From Cacajao melanocephalus (Eukaryota; Chordata; Mammalia; Primates; Pitheciidae): DNA of 64,000 nt. Shown piece by piece: positions 41,270 through 55,240 of this stretch (position 1 is its first letter; every line of letters begins with the position of its first letter). The notes beneath the pieces were generated by a model, which was given only the letters and a program-made list of their open reading frames with translations, was not told where the DNA came from and made no database searches. The translations under genes and the position numbers were made by a program. The stretch spans positions 1-64,000 of the forward strand of contig CAUYLG010013883.1 of assembly GCA_963573385.1 (NCBI GenBank), given 5' to 3'.

Positions 41270-42708
41270 AATGTGCTGCCCCCAAGGCAAATGGAGCTAA
41301 AGCACATTTTCAGAGCATGGGAGCTGCCTGCCTGGGGCCACTGCCACCTACAGCAATGCCACCTCTTCCAGGGTCAAGGCCACCACACACCTGCACATGC
41401 CTTCAGGGGACCCGAGTACCAACTCTCCGGGGCACAATGTTCAGAGGCCCCATGCATTACCTAAGCACACGATCTAGGGGCTAGAAGATTGGTTAAGCCT
41501 GCACATGGCTTCAGGGGGACTGAGGACAGGCCTGGTTCAGCCCATCTCCAGTGGTGCCATACGCACCACTACAAGGCCTGCTCACAGTCCCATGTTATTT
41601 AGACACCTGAGGACCAGAACGCCTGCCCTGCTGCCACCATAACCAGTACTCACATGTGCCACCAAGCGGCCCAAGAACCAGCTCACCTGGTGTCTCCATC
41701 CCCAGCAAAGGTTGCCCAAGCTTCCACTGAGAACCACAGCCTAAGCCACTAAGGAACTTGTAATCACTGCTGACACTGATTATGGACAAATAAATAATGT
41801 GGAGATCACACTACTGTGCGCACCCAGAGTCAGAGCAAAATAACTCTACCCAACAAATACCATAAATATATCTACGTGAAAAAGTCATTCTCTATGAAAG
41901 TCAATACAAAAACTTAGAAGCAATTATGACACCAGATATACAGATGTAAGGACACAAGAATGTAAAAAAGAAAATATGATACCTACAAAGGAACACAGTA
42001 ATTCTTCAGTAAAAGATATCAAAGAAAAGGAAATCTATAATATGCTTGAAAACAAAGACAAAATAATGATCTTAAGGAAACTCAGTGACACACAAGAGAA
42101 CACAGATAGACAATATGAAAAACTCAGAAAAGCAGTTAATGATCTGAATAAATTCAACATAGGTATCTTAAAAAGAACCAAAGAGAAATCCTAAAACTGA
42201 AGAATTCAATGAATGAAATTAAAAAATATAATCAAGAAGCTTCAGCAACAGACTAGATCATGCAGAAGAAGGAATTTCTGAATTGAAGACAGATCTTTTG
42301 AAATAGCAGTCCATCCAAAAACAGTGAAGATGTAACAACAAAGAATGAAGAAAGCCTAAGTGACATATGGGACATCATAAAGTAGAAAGTATTCAAATAC
42401 TGGAATTTCCAAAAGGGGAAGAAATTTTAAAAGTTAGAGAAAACCGAGAGGCAGAGCAAGATGACAGAATAGACAGCTCCACCGATCACCCCCACCCCCA
42501 CAAGGACACCAAGTTAAAAACTATCCACACAGAAAAACACCTTCATGAGAACTAAAAACCAGATGAGCACTCCCAGTACTGGGTTTTAACTTCGTATTGC
42601 GAAAGGCACCGAAGAGAGAGAACAGACAGTCCTGAATCACCACTGCCACCTCTCCCTGACCCCCACAGCAGTGACGCATAGTACAGAGAGCACCTCTGGG
42701 TGCTAGGG
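41270..42708 (+). mobile_element. L1M 5' region: GC-rich 5' UTR and ORF1 start, sense
   Basis: 41270-41960 is GC-rich with proline/histidine-type text (CCACTGCCACCTACAGCAATG), typical of older L1 5' UTRs. 41960-42440 carries ORF1-like coiled-coil coding: a 72-codon frame at 41976-42194 begins MIPTKEHSNSSVKD and is rich in Lys, Glu, Asn and Leu. A second 5'-UTR-like stretch starts at about 42440. Frames are broken, so no function is expected. Confidence 0.65.
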
Positions 42709-43463
42709 AGAGATGTTATGGTTTGTCTCTGTGTCCTTTCCCAAATCTCATCTTAAATTGTAACTGGGGCTTGCACCCCCTGAAACAACAGCCTGAGCTG
42801 TACCTTGGCCCCTTGTAGCCACAGCTGGAGCAGCTGGGATGCAGGGCCGCAAGTCCTGAGGCTGCACACTGCAGGGGTCCCTGGACCCCACCCACAAAAC
42901 CATTTTTTCCTCCTAGACCTCTGGGCCTGTGATGGGAGGGGCTGCTGTGAAGGTCTCTGACACACTCTAGAGACATTTTCCATTTTACCATTTGGCTCCT
43001 TACTAGTTACGCAAATTTTTGTAGCCAGCTTGAATTTCTCCCCAGAATACGGGTTTTTCTTTTCTACCACATCAGGCTGCAAATACTGACTCCACGTCTC
43101 ACACCCAGGTCATGTAGGGATTACAGGAATTACACCTTGAATTGTAATTCCTATAATCCCCAAAAGTCAAGGGAGGAACGTGGTAGGTGGTGATTGAATC
43201 ATGGGGGCTGTTCTCCTGACAGAACAGTGACTTCTCACGAGATCTGATGGTTTTATAAGGGGCTCTTCCCCTTTTGCTCTTCATTTTCTCTCTCACTTGC
43301 CACCATGTAAGACATGCCTCTTCCTCTTCCACTATGATTATAAGTTTTCTGAGGCTTCCCCAGCCATGTGAAACTGTGAGTCAATTAAAACTCTTTTCTT
43401 TATAAATTACCCAGTCTCTGGTAGTATCTTTATAGCAGTGTGAAAACAGACTAATACAAGAGA
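42709..43463 (+). mobile_element. THE1/MST-type MaLR LTR carrying an internal insert
   Basis: LTR text begins TGTTATGGTTTGTCTCTGTG at 42714 and ends GACTAATACA at 43458, with an exact 5-bp duplication AGAGA on each side (42709-42713 and 43459-43463), typical for MaLR. LTR sequence stops after about 55 bases. A segment resembling THE1/MST internal sequence (about 42770-43116) follows, then the LTR resumes at TTGAATTGTAATTCC. The element sits inside an L1 5' UTR. No intact retroviral frame is present. Confidence 0.82.
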
Positions 43464-44140
43464 GAATACAGCAATTGTGAGGCATTGAACTCAGATGCTG
43501 TCCTGTCAGAGCAGAAAGGAAAACCAAACCAAACTCATCTGATGTCTGCCCACAGAGGGAGCATTTAAACTAGCCCTAGCCAAAGAGGAATCGCCAATCC
43601 CAGAGGTCCGAACTTGAGTGCCTGCAAACCTCACGAGGGCCAAAGTGCTCTTGGTCTCTAAGTAATCTGGAAAGGCAGTCTAGGCCATAAGCATTGCAAC
43701 TTGTAGGCAAATCCTACAGCTGAATTAGGCCTGGAGACAGTAGGCTGGGGGGCATGCGACATACTGAGGCACCAACTGCAGCAGCCAAGAGAGGGCTGGC
43801 ATCTTCAGCCTTTGGAAAGGGGAGGGAATAGTGAGAAAGACTGAGTCATAGTTTTAGTGCCAGTTCAGTCATAATATCAAAGAATACAGGTAGACTTCTA
43901 AGGTTTTTGACTCTAGTACCTGACTCCCAGATAGCACTTCTGAACCCACCTGGGGTCTGGGGGACCTGACGGCCCTGAAGGAAAGGACAAAGGCCTTGCT
44001 GGCTTTGCCACCTGCTGATGGTAGAGCCCCAGACCCTTGAGCGAACACAGTCGGTAGCCAGGGAGTGGTTACAGAAGGCCTTGGGCAAGACCGAGTGCTG
44101 CACTGGCTTTGGGTCTGCATAAAAGCAGAAACATAGAACA
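43464..44140 (+). mobile_element. L1 5' UTR-like sequence continuing past the LTR
   Basis: GAGGCATTGAACTCAGATGC, GCCTGCAAACCTCACGAGGG and TGGCATCTTCAGCCTTTGG continue the GC-rich L1 5' region interrupted by the LTR. Confidence 0.55.
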
Positions 44141-44144
44141 ATGA

Positions 44145-45612
44145 AACAAAATGGAAAACCCAGAAACAAATCCACATACCTATGGTGAACTGATTTTTGA
44201 CAAAAGTGCCAAGAATATACACTGGAGAAAAGACAGTTTCTTCAATAAATGGTGCTGGGAAAACTGGATAGCCATATGCAAAATAATGAAATGATGCCAC
44301 TCTCTCACACCATATACAAAAATCAAAATGGATTAAAGACTTAAATCTAAGACCTCAAACTATAAAACTACTACATTAAGAAAATATTAAGGAAAATCTC
44401 CACAACACTGGTCTGGGCAAAGATATTTTGAGTAATACCCCACAAACACAGGTAACCAAAGAAAACATGGACAAATGGGATCACGTCAAGCTAAAAAGCT
44501 TCTGCACAGCAAAGGAAACAAACAACAAAGTGAAGAGACAACCCACAGAATGGGAGAAAATACCTGCAAACTACCCATCTGACAAAAATATATAAAGAGC
44601 TCAGACAGCTCTACAGATAAAACAAATCTAATAATCTGATCAGAAGATGGACAAAAGATTTGAATAGACATTAGTCAAAAGAAGACATACAAATGGCATA
44701 CAGGCATATGAAAAGGTGTTCAACATCATTGTCACAGAAATGCAAATCAAAACTACAACAAGATATCATCTCATCCCAGTTAAAATGGCTTATAATAAAA
44801 AAGACAAGCAATAACAAAGGCTGGCGAGGATGCAGAGAAAAGGGAACCCTTGTATACTGTTGATGGGAATGTAAATTAATACAACTGCTATGGACAACAG
44901 TTTGGAGGTTCCTCAGGAAACTAGAAATAGAACTACCATATGATCCAGCAATCCTACTGCTGGGTATATACCCAAGAGAAAGGAAATCAGTCTATCCAAG
45001 AGGTATCTGCACTCCTATGTTTGTTGCAGCACTGTTCACAATAGGTAAGATTTGGAAGCAACCTAAATGTCCACCAACAGATGAATGGATAAAGAAAACG
45101 TGGTATATATACACACAATGGAGTACTATTCGGCCATTAAAAAAATGAGATCCAGTCATTTGCAACAACATGGATGGAAATGAAGGTGATTACATTAAGT
45201 GAAATACCAGTCACAGAAGGACAAACATTGCATGTTCTTATTTATTTGTGGTATCTAAAAATCAAATCAATTGAGCTCATGGACAGAGTGCAGAAGGGTG
45301 GTTACCAGAGGCTGGGAAGGGTAGGTGGCTTATAGGAGAGGTGGGAATGGTTAATGGGTACAAAAGAAATAGAAAGACTAGATAAGACCTACTATTTGAC
45401 AGCACAATAGAGTGACTATAGTCAATAATAATTTAGATGTTTTAAAATAACTTTAAAAATGTCATTGGATTGTAACTCAAAGGATAAATGCTTGAGGGGA
45501 TGGATACCTTATTCTACTTAACATGCTTATTTCATATTGCATGCCTATATCAAAACATCTCATGTACCCAATAAATATATACCCCTACTATGTACCCACA
45601 AATTTTTTTTAA
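44145..45612 (+). mobile_element. LINE-1 3' portion, sense (first of three)
   Basis: It runs from the ORF2 'aaatggtgctgggaaaactg' region (44250) through ATGGAGTACTATTCGGCC (45117). It ends with the CATGTACCCAATAAATATATA tail and an A/T tract at about 45612. Frames are disrupted. Confidence 0.93.
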
Positions 45613-45614
45613 TA

Positions 45615-48600
45615 ATGAAAATAATTTAAAGTCAGAGAAGACCTATTTAATGAAATCACAGCCAAAACTGAGGGAATTCATCACCACTAAACTAGCCTTA
45701 AAAAAATTCTTAGGAGACTCTTATATCTGGAAGCAAAAGGACAGTATATGCTATCATTAAAACACACAAAAGAAGAGAATTCACTGATAGAACAGATATA
45801 CAAATGAGAAAAAGGAGGGAATCAAATGTTATCACTACAGAAAACCACCAAATTGTAAAGGCAAACAATAAAAGAAGAAGAGAGGAACAAAGGATATACA
45901 AGACAATCAGAAAACAATTTTTAATATGTCAGGAATAAGTCCTCTCATATAAATAACAACCATAAATATAAATGTTTTGAATTCCCCTAATTAAAAGATA
46001 CAGATTGGCTGAATGGGTAGAAAAAAAAAAAGAATCCAACTATATGCTGCCTACAAAAAAACTCACATCACCTGTAAAGACAGATTAAAAGTGAAGGGAT
46101 GAAAAACAATGCTCCATGCAAACAGAACCCAAAGCTGAGCAGGAGTAGCTGTAATGTATCACACAAAATAGACATTAAGTTAAAAAACAAAAAGAGACCC
46201 AAAAAAAGGTCATTATATAATGATAAAACTATCAATTCAACAAGAGGATATAATCATTGTAAACATATATGCACCCAAACTGGAGCACCCAGATATACAA
46301 GGCAAATATTATTAGGGCTAAATAGAAAGACCCCAATATAATAAAAGTTACGGACTTCAGCATTGAACAGATCTAGACAGGAAATCTACAGAAAAATATC
46401 ACACTTAATCTGCACTACAAAACAAAAGAACCCAACAGATGTTTACAGAACATAATATCCAACAACTGCAGAATATACTTTCATCTGATCAGTAAATGGA
46501 ACATTCTCAAAACAAGTATCAACAAATGTTTAAAAATTGAAATCATATCAAGTATCTTATCAGACTACAATGAAATAAAACTAGAAATCAGAAACATAAA
46601 CTTTGGCTGTACAAATACATGCTGCTGAATGACTATTGGGTCAATGAAGAAATTAAGAAGATCAAAAACTTTCTTCAAACAAATGAAAATTGAAATACAA
46701 CAAATTAAAACATATAGGTTACAGCAAAAGTAGTGTTAAAGAGGGAAGTTTGCAGCAATAAACACCTACACCAAAGATTTCAAGTTAAAAAGTCTAACAA
46801 TGCACATCAAGGAACTAGAAAAACAATAAACCAAAATCAAAATTAGTAGAATAGAAAAATCCAAACAGAATTAAACAAAATAGAGATTAAAGAACAATAC
46901 AATACAAAAGATCAATGAAACAGAAAGGTTTTTTTTTTTTTGGAAGAAATGAACAAAATTAGTAAACCACTTGCTAGACTAATCAAGAAAGAAAGAAAAC
47001 TCAAATAAGTAAAATCAGTGAGGAAAAAGGAGACATTATAACAGATCCCTCAGAAATTCAAAGCGTCATTAGAGACTGTTAGGAACAACTGTATGCCAAT
47101 AAATTGGAAAACCTAGTAAGAAATAGTTAAATTCCCAGTCACACACAAACTACCTATATTAAACTGTGAAGAAAACAGAAAACATGAACAGAACAATAGC
47201 AAGTAATGAGATTGAAACAGTAATAAAGTCTCCCATCAAAGGAAAGCCTAGGACCTGATGGCTTCACTGCTGAGTTCTACCAAACATATAAAAAAGAATG
47301 AATACCAATTCCACTCATACTATTCAAACAAACAAACAAACTAGGAGGATGAAATACTTTGAAACCCATTATAAAAAGCCAGCATTACCCTAATACTAAA
47401 ACCAGACAAAGACAACAAAAAACTACAGGCCAATATCACTGATTAGCATAGATGCATTTTCTTTTCAACAAAATACTGGCAAACCAAATTCAACATTAAA
47501 AAGATCATTTACCATAATTAAGTGGGATTCATCCCAGGGATGGAAGGATGGTTGAACCTATGTAAATCAATAAATGTGATACATCACATTAACAGAATCA
47601 ATGACAAAAACATATCATTTCAATAGATGCTGAGAAAAAACCTTCAATAAAATTCAGTATGCCTTCATGATAAAAAAAATCTAAACAAATTGGGTATGAG
47701 AGTAACATACTTCAGAAAAAAGGGCCATATATGACAAACCCCAAGCTAGCATCACACTGAATGGGGAAAAATTGAAACCCCCTCATTTACTATCTACTTT
47801 TACCACTTTTACTCAACATAATATTGGAATTCCTAGCCAGAGCAATTAGACGAGAGAAAAAATTAAAGGGCATCCAAATTAGAAAAGAAGAATCCCACTT
47901 AACCTTGTTCACAAACAGCATGATCTTACATCTAGAAAAACCACAAGACTCCAACAAAAACTGTTAAACTGATTAATTCAGTAAAGCCACAGAATACAAA
48001 ATCAACATGCAAAAATCACTAGCACTTCCATATGCCAACAGCAAACATCTGAAAATAAAGAAAGAAAGTAATCCCTTTTGCAACAGCTACAATAAAATAG
48101 CATAAGCACCTAGGACTAAACTTAGCAAAAGAAGTGAGCTCTCTACAATAAAAACTATAAAGCACTGATAAAAGAAATTGAAGAGAACATAATAAACTGA
48201 AAAGATATCCCATGTAGATTAGAAAAAATAATGTTAAAATGATACTACGCAAAGCAATCTATATTTTCAACATAATCCATATCAAAATATTAATGACATT
48301 CTGCACATGACAAGAAAAAAGCAATCCTGAAATTTGTGTGGCACAACAAAAGCAATCCTGAACAAAAAGAACAAAGCTGGAGGCATCACATTACCTGACT
48401 TCAAAATGCTATATAAAAGTACAATAAGCAAAACAAGCATGGTCACAGCATAAAAATGAACACATAGACAGATGGAACAGAACAGAACAGAAAACCTAGA
48501 AAAAAATCCACGCATTTACAGTCAATGGATTTCCAAGAAAGTCACCAAGAACATACATTGAGAAAAGAAAATCTGGATAGCCATATGCAAAAGAATGAAA

Positions 48601-49905
48601 CTAGACCCCTATCTCTCACCATATACAAAAGTCATATCAAAACAGCTTAAATATTTGAATGTAAGACCTAAAAGCATGAAACGACTATAAGGAAACATTA
48701 GAGAAACACTTCAGGACATTGAGCTGGGCAACTATTTATTGAGCAAGACCTCAAAAGCACAGGCAACCAAAGCAAATATAGAAACGAGATTATATCAAGC
48801 TAGAAAGCTTCTGCACAGCAAAGAAAATAATCAATGAAGTGAAGAAACAACCTACAGAATTAAAAAAATATATTTGCAAAGTATTCATTAGATGAGAGAT
48901 TAATAACCAGAATATACAGGAACTCAAACTCAATAACAAAAACCAAAAATCCAATTAAGAACAGGCAAAAGTCTGAATAAACATTCCCCAAAATATTCAT
49001 ACAAATAGCCAACAGCTATATTAAAAAACATTCAACAATATTAATGGTCAGGGAAGTGCAAATCAAAACCACACTGAGAAATCATCTCCCCAGTGAAAAT
49101 GGCTACTATGGAAAAGTAAGAAATTAACAAATGCTGGCAAGAATGTGGAGAAAGGGGAAGGCTCACACATTGTTGGTGGAACGTAAATGAGTACAACCAT
49201 CATGGAGAACAGTAAGAAGGTTCTTCAAGAAACTAAAAATGCAACTACTGTATGACCAAGCAAAAAAGGAAATCAGAATGTCAAAGAGATATCTGCACTC
49301 CCATGTTTACTGCTGCACTATTCAAAATAGCCAAGGCATGGATGAACCTAAGTGTCAATCGATGAATGAGTTAAAAAAAAATGCAATATATATATAGACA
49401 ATGGAGTATTTTTCTTCTATAAAAAGTAATAAAGTCCTGTCATTTGCAGCAACATGGATGGAACTTAAGGACATTACATTATGTGAAATACGCCAGACAC
49501 GGAAAGGCAAATATCTCATTTTCTCACTCATACATGGGAACTAAAAAGAAGCTGATTTCATAGAGATAGCGAATGCAATAGCGGTTTTGAGGCTGGAAAG
49601 AGTAGTAGGTAGAGAGGGATGAAGATGGGTTGGTCAATGCATGCAGCTTACAGTTCAATAGAAGGAATGAGATCTAGTGTTCGGTTGCACAGTAGGGCGC
49701 CTATAGTTAACAATAATTTACTGTGTATTTCAAAATAGCTGGAAGAGTAAATTTAGAATGTTCCCAACATAAATAAATCTTTGAGGAGATGGATCTCCCA
49801 GTTACCCATATTTGAGCATCATACATTGTATGCTGGTATCAAAATACCACATGTACCCCATAAATATGTACAACTATCATATATCAATAAAAAATGTTTA
49901 AAAAG
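45615..49905 (+). mobile_element. LINE-1, sense (second), ORF2 through 3' end
   Basis: About 4.3 kb. ORF2 text includes GGCCAATATCACTGATTAGC (near 47428) and CATCCCAGGGATGGAAGGATG (near 47531). The 3' end lies at about 49860-49905 (ACCCCATAAATATGTACAACT). Many indels and stops. An A/T tract separates it from the previous L1. Confidence 0.9.
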
Positions 49906-51275
49906 CAATAAAGGGCATTTAAATTGGAAAAGAAGAAATCATACTGTCCTCCCTTTGCAGACAACATGACCTTATATATGAAGAAAATGAAAGACTCCAC
50001 CAAAATACTCTCAGAACTGATAAATTCAATAAAGCTGCAAGATACAAAATCAACATGCAAAAATCATCAGTGTCTCTATACAATAATGAACTACCTGAAA
50101 CAGAAATCAAGAAAGTATCCCTTTTACAACAGCTATCCACCCCCGCAAAATAGACACCTAGGAATAAATTTAACTAAGGAAGTGAAAGGCCTCTACAATG
50201 AGAACTATAAACACTGATAAAAGAAATCAAAGAGGACAAAAATGGAAAGACATACTATGCTCATGAGTTGGAAGAATTAATATTGTCAAATGATAATACT
50301 ATCCAAAGCAGTCTAAAGATTCAATGCAATCTCTATCAAAATACCAATGATATTCCTCACAGAAATAGAACAAATGATCCTAAAATTGATATGAAAACAC
50401 AAAAGACCCCAAATAGTCAAAGCAATACTGAGCAAAAAGAACAAAGCTTTTTGTAGAAAACCCATAAAAATATTTTGAAAATATTTTTAAATTAGGCATC
50501 ACACTACCTAATTTCAAAATATTCTCCAAAGTTATACTAACAAATAAAGCATAGTATTGGTATAAAAACAGACACACAGACCAATAGAACAGAATGGAAA
50601 ACTTAAATCCACATATTTATGGGCAACTGATTGTCAACAAAGGCATCAAGAACACACAGTGGGGAAAGGACACCTCTTCAATGACTCCTCGTGAGAAAAG
50701 TGGATATCCATGTGCAGAAGAATGAAACTAAACCCTTATCCGTCACCACACAGAAAAATCAATCAAAATAATGACTGTGAGTCTGGAAACTATAATACTA
50801 AAAGAAAATGGGAAACACTTCAGGACATTGGTCTAGGCAAAGATTTTACGGCTAAGACCACAAAAGCACCAGCAACAAAACCAAAAACAGACAAATGAGA
50901 CTATACTGAACCAAACTGCTTCTGCAGAGCAAAGGAAACACTTAACAGAGTGAGGAGACAACCTATAAAACGGCAGCAAATATTTGCAAACTATGCGTTC
51001 AAAAAAGAACTAATATCCAATATATACAAGGACCTCAAACAACTCGACAACAAAAATATCACAAATAATCCAATTCAAAAGTGGGCAAAGGATCTGAATA
51101 GACATTTATCTAACACATATACGGAAGGCCAATAAAAATGCTCATCACCAATCGTCAGGGAAATACAAATCAAAACAAAAATGAAGTGTCATCTCACCCC
51201 AATTAGAATGACTATTGTCAAAATGACCAAAAAAAAAAAATGCCGTCAAGGCTGTGGAGAAAAAGGACTCTTATA

Positions 51276-51322
51276 CCAGGCTGGTGCAAAAGTAATTGTG
51301 GTTTTTGCCATTAAAAGTAATA
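51276..51322 (+). mobile_element. MADE1 (Hsmar1 MITE), left half
   Basis: GGCTGGTGCAAAAGTAATTG, then GGTTTTTGCCATTAAAAGTAA, is the MADE1 terminal repeat and centre. It is preceded by a TA, the mariner target. MADE1 hairpins are the known source of miR-548 genes; here the partner arm is displaced to 51690-51738. Confidence 0.9.
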
Positions 51323-51325
51323 TTT

Positions 51326-51689
<364 letters not shown>

Positions 51690-51690
<1 letters not shown>

Positions 51691-51738
51691 TTGCCATTAC
51701 TTTTAATGGCAAAAACCCCAATTACTTTTGCACCCACC
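51690..51738 (-). mobile_element. MADE1 half in inverted orientation
   Basis: GCCATTACTTTTAATGGC, then AAAAACCCCAATTACTTTTG and CACC. The centre reads in the opposite sense to the left piece, so the two pieces are reverse complements of each other and not the two ends of one MADE1. Confidence 0.85.
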
Positions 51739-52439
51739 CCAATTGTACCGCCATTATGGAAAACAGCGTGAGAGGTTCTAAAAATAGAACTACCATACAA
51801 TCTAGCAATTGTAGTACTGGGTATTTATCCAAAGGATAGAAAATCAGTATATCAAAGGGATACCTGCAGCCCCATGTTTATTGTAACAGCACTATTCACA
51901 AAAACTAAGATATGAAATCAACCTAATGGATTTAAAAAATGTATATATACACGATGGAATATTATTCAGCCATAAAAAATGATATTCTGTCATTCGTGGC
52001 AACATGGATGGGCCTAGAGGACATTATGTTAAGCAAAATCAGTCAGGCACAGAAAGATAAATACTACTTGTTCTTACTTGTATGTGGGAACAAAAAAAAC
52101 TGATCGCATGGAAGCAGAGAGCAGAACTGTGGGTACTACAGGCTGGGAGGGTGGGGAGAGGTTGGTTAACAAACACAAACTTAGATAGGAGGAATGAATC
52201 TGGTGCTCTGCAGCACTGGAGGGTGAATATGGTTCACTTTAATTTATTGCATATTCTCAAAACACTAGAACAGAATTTTGAATGTTCACAACACAAAGAA
52301 ATGATAAATGTATGAGGTAACAGACATGGTAATTACTCTGATTTGATACTACACATAGTATACACATAATGAAGTATCACTCTGTATCCCACAAACACGT
52401 GCAATTATTATGTGTCAACTAAAAACAAAAGGAAAAAAC

Positions 52440-52690
52440 TATACGGATAAAAAAACAGATGAGTGGCTATGAGGGGTTGGGGTAGGGGTGGTAGGGGTGA
52501 CTATGAAGGGACGTGAGGGCACCTTTTTGGGAAATGAAACCGTTCTGTATCTTGATACTGATGGCCATTCCATGATTGCATTTGTTGAAATCATAGAACT
52601 GGCTCACTAAATAGGGTAAATTTTTGCCTCAATTGTACCTCAACAAACCTGATTTTATTTTGAACAATATTTTTAAAGAAATAAACTAGT
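52440..52690 (+). mobile_element. Old L1M 3' end
   Basis: AAACCGTTCTGTATCTTGATA, then CCTCAATTGTACCTCAACAAA, is typical of the 3' ends of old L1M elements. It includes the G-quadruplex motif at 52473-52497. Confidence 0.65.
52473..52497 (+). other. G-quadruplex motif
   Basis: Four GGGG tracts (52473-52476, 52479-52482, 52485-52488, 52494-52497) with loops TT, TA and TGGTA. On SMYD3's template strand, 567 bases past the 53064 exon end. Confidence 0.85.
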
Positions 52691-53063
52691 ACAACTTGAC
52701 ATGGTGTTTACTGAACAGTAACTGTTGTCAGTCATAATGTAATTCAACCCATTTACTACATACGTTTCACTGGCACTCTGGCCTTCACTAATCCTTTTAA
52801 TTAAATGTTTAATGCCTACATTACCACTTGACTCTAAACTCCATAGGTCCTGACTTTTGGTTAAATCTCAGCTTGTCACCAACTTTGTGGGTGACAAAAG
52901 TTCCAGAACACAAAATATATGCAGTTCAATGAGTTATTTATCTGTTTCCTACCATGTACTGATGGTCATTTAACTTTTGGGTTTATGGAATAAAGGCAGA
53001 GTTCTCTGAAGATCACTGAGATATTGCCGTGGAGGTGTTTCAGTCTGGTTCCATACCACATAC

Positions 53064-53174
53064 CTTGTCCTGGGTTTGGCAGCGCAAACAGTCACATTCA
53101 AAGCAGTACTGGTCCCTCAGCTGCTTCCGGCGTTCCTCACTGGTCATCAGCATATCCAGGTAGCAGATGGTGAG
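53064..53174 (-). CDS. SMYD3: SMYD3 internal exon (SET end and post-SET zinc cluster, residues ~235-271)
   Basis: Third visible SMYD3 exon, 111 bases, 37 whole codons in phase 0. It begins LTICYLDMLM and ends CQTQDK. Tyr239 in the ICYLD segment is the conserved catalytic tyrosine of the SET domain. The cysteines at about 258, 261, 263 and 266 include the post-SET zinc ligands (known for the family). The acceptor is GGCCCGCACAG and the donor GACAAG/GTATGT on the minus strand. Codon 264, inside the zinc cluster, is TTG (Leu); I remember Phe in human SMYD3. The following exon (residues from about Asp272, the C-terminal TPR-like domain) is not found in the remaining 53 kb, so the next intron is longer than the window. 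A four-tract G-quadruplex motif lies about 570 bases into that intron. Confidence 0.96.
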
Positions 53175-53984
53175 CTGTGCGGGCCAGAGAGAGGGAAGCG
53201 TTCACAGATCTGTTGTGTTCATGTCTTTAACAAATGGTTATTATTACTGCTAATTATTGGAGTGAAACTTGTTTTTAATATAAGCCAAAAATATAAGAGA
53301 GAAGCTACCACATATAGTTTCTCTACCCAAATAATCACATGTAAAATTTTAAACTATTTCCTTTCACTCTTTGTTACGTGGTGAGCATGTATATCATATA
53401 TTTAAAGAATGGAGCTTATGATCTCTCTACCCACTTTTGTATCTTACTTTTTTCACTATAGTAAAATATCAAAAGCTGTTGTGTGTTTGGTATTACTAAG
53501 ATTTGCTAATAAATTCTATAACCATTAGCAATCAGAGAAGCCAAATTAATCCTGGCAACCAAATGGGTGGCAGATGATGCAGCCAGATTGCTCTTAAATT
53601 CTAACCAATTCTATAGCTGCCTCATGGAATTTAAGGTCACCCAAATTTGGTATCTTTGAAATGAGACAACAGTTCTTTTACTTGTAACTAGGTTTAAAAA
53701 AATGTAGAATAATTTCCATATTGGGGAGAGTTTAATGTGAGAGTGCCATCACTTATGGAAGCATTTAAACTGATTGCCTTATACCCTGTCAGAGTAATAT
53801 CCCCTACCTTGGACAGTGAAGGGTTATAAATGAGAGGATGTATTTAAAGGACTTCTCGGACTACTCCTTAGCGCTGAGTCCCCTTTAAGTCACAGGTCTT
53901 TAGGCAACATCATAATGCTTAGGCATTTTGCACTTGATTAGATCTCTTATGAAAGTCTAACTCAAAATACAGAAAACAGAATGC

Positions 53985-54400
53985 TTGACCTTCCCCTCAA
54001 CCTGTTCCATCTTGGTTGGAGCTCTCTCACTCTCAGTTGACAGTAACTCATCTTTTGTCTTATCCGAGTTGAAGCCTCAGCATCATCCTTGACTTCACGC
54101 TTTCCCTTACACCTGCCAGGGAATCCACCAGGAAATTCTGTGGGCTCTACCTTAAAAATTACCCAGAACCAACCACTTTTTACCTTTTCCAATGCTACCA
54201 TCCTGGGCTGAGCCATCATTACCTCTTAGCTGTAAAATGCAGTAGTCTCACAGCTGGTCTCCCCGATTCTTTCCCTAGGCCCCCTGCACTCCACCTTCTA
54301 GCCAGAGTGATTCACTTAAAATATAAGGCAGATGACACGTTCTGTTTGAAACAGCTCCCTACTTTGCCCAAGTACAGGCCAGGTCCTTACAACTTCACAA
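53985..54400 (+). mobile_element. L2 fragment, first part
   Basis: CAGCATCATCCTTGACTTCAC, then CTCACAGCTGGTCTCCCCG, then GCCAGAGTGATTCACTTAAAA, is the ordered L2 3' text. It continues at 54935 after an Alu-containing interval. Confidence 0.65.
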
Positions 54401-54538
54401 GTCCAACTCAAAGTGTGGACCCCGGACTGGTGCTAGTGCACACTGTGGGCTACCAGTCCATGATGAAACGAGTAAAGAAACACAAAGTCAGTATTTAGAA
54501 ATGTTTTTTACTTATTTGATAAGGGTAGTTTTAGGTGA

Positions 54539-54832
<294 letters not shown>

Positions 54833-54934
54833 TCATTTTACGTTCTCTAAATGTCATTTTTCTGATAATTTATTTTCACTGGATTTTATAAAAATACTGG
54901 TCTGCAACAGATAAGGAAGGAAAAGAAAACAGAT

Positions 54935-55240
54935 CCTTCATTGTAGTCGGAGAAGCAATGCTTCACATCCTCCCACCTGCTCCCTCTCAGGTCCCTCTCT
55001 CTCGCCGCTGCTGCTCCACCAGGCTGGCCTCCTGCCTGGCTCCACGCACACTCCCATCTCAAGGTCCGTGCACCAGCTGTTCCCTCTGCCCTTCCGCCCA
55101 GTCTACTATGACAACCTCCCTCATCTCCTTTGAGTTTCAGACAAATCCTACTTTCTCATTAAGGTCTAAACTTACTACCCTATTAAAACTAACAACCCAA
55201 TTCCCTTCCCTTCTCTAGTTTTTCTTTTCCTGTATCATAT
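54935..55240 (+). mobile_element. L2 fragment, second part
   Basis: GCACCAGCTGTTCCCTCTGC matches the 'cctttgcacatgctgttccctctgcc' L2 stretch. CTCATCTCCTTTGAGTTTCAG and TCATTAAGGTCTAAACTTAC follow. Confidence 0.6.

Noticed and set aside
54958..55218. Ser/Leu/Pro-rich 86-codon frame
   Set aside because: It lies in an L2 fragment and follows the L2 consensus order.
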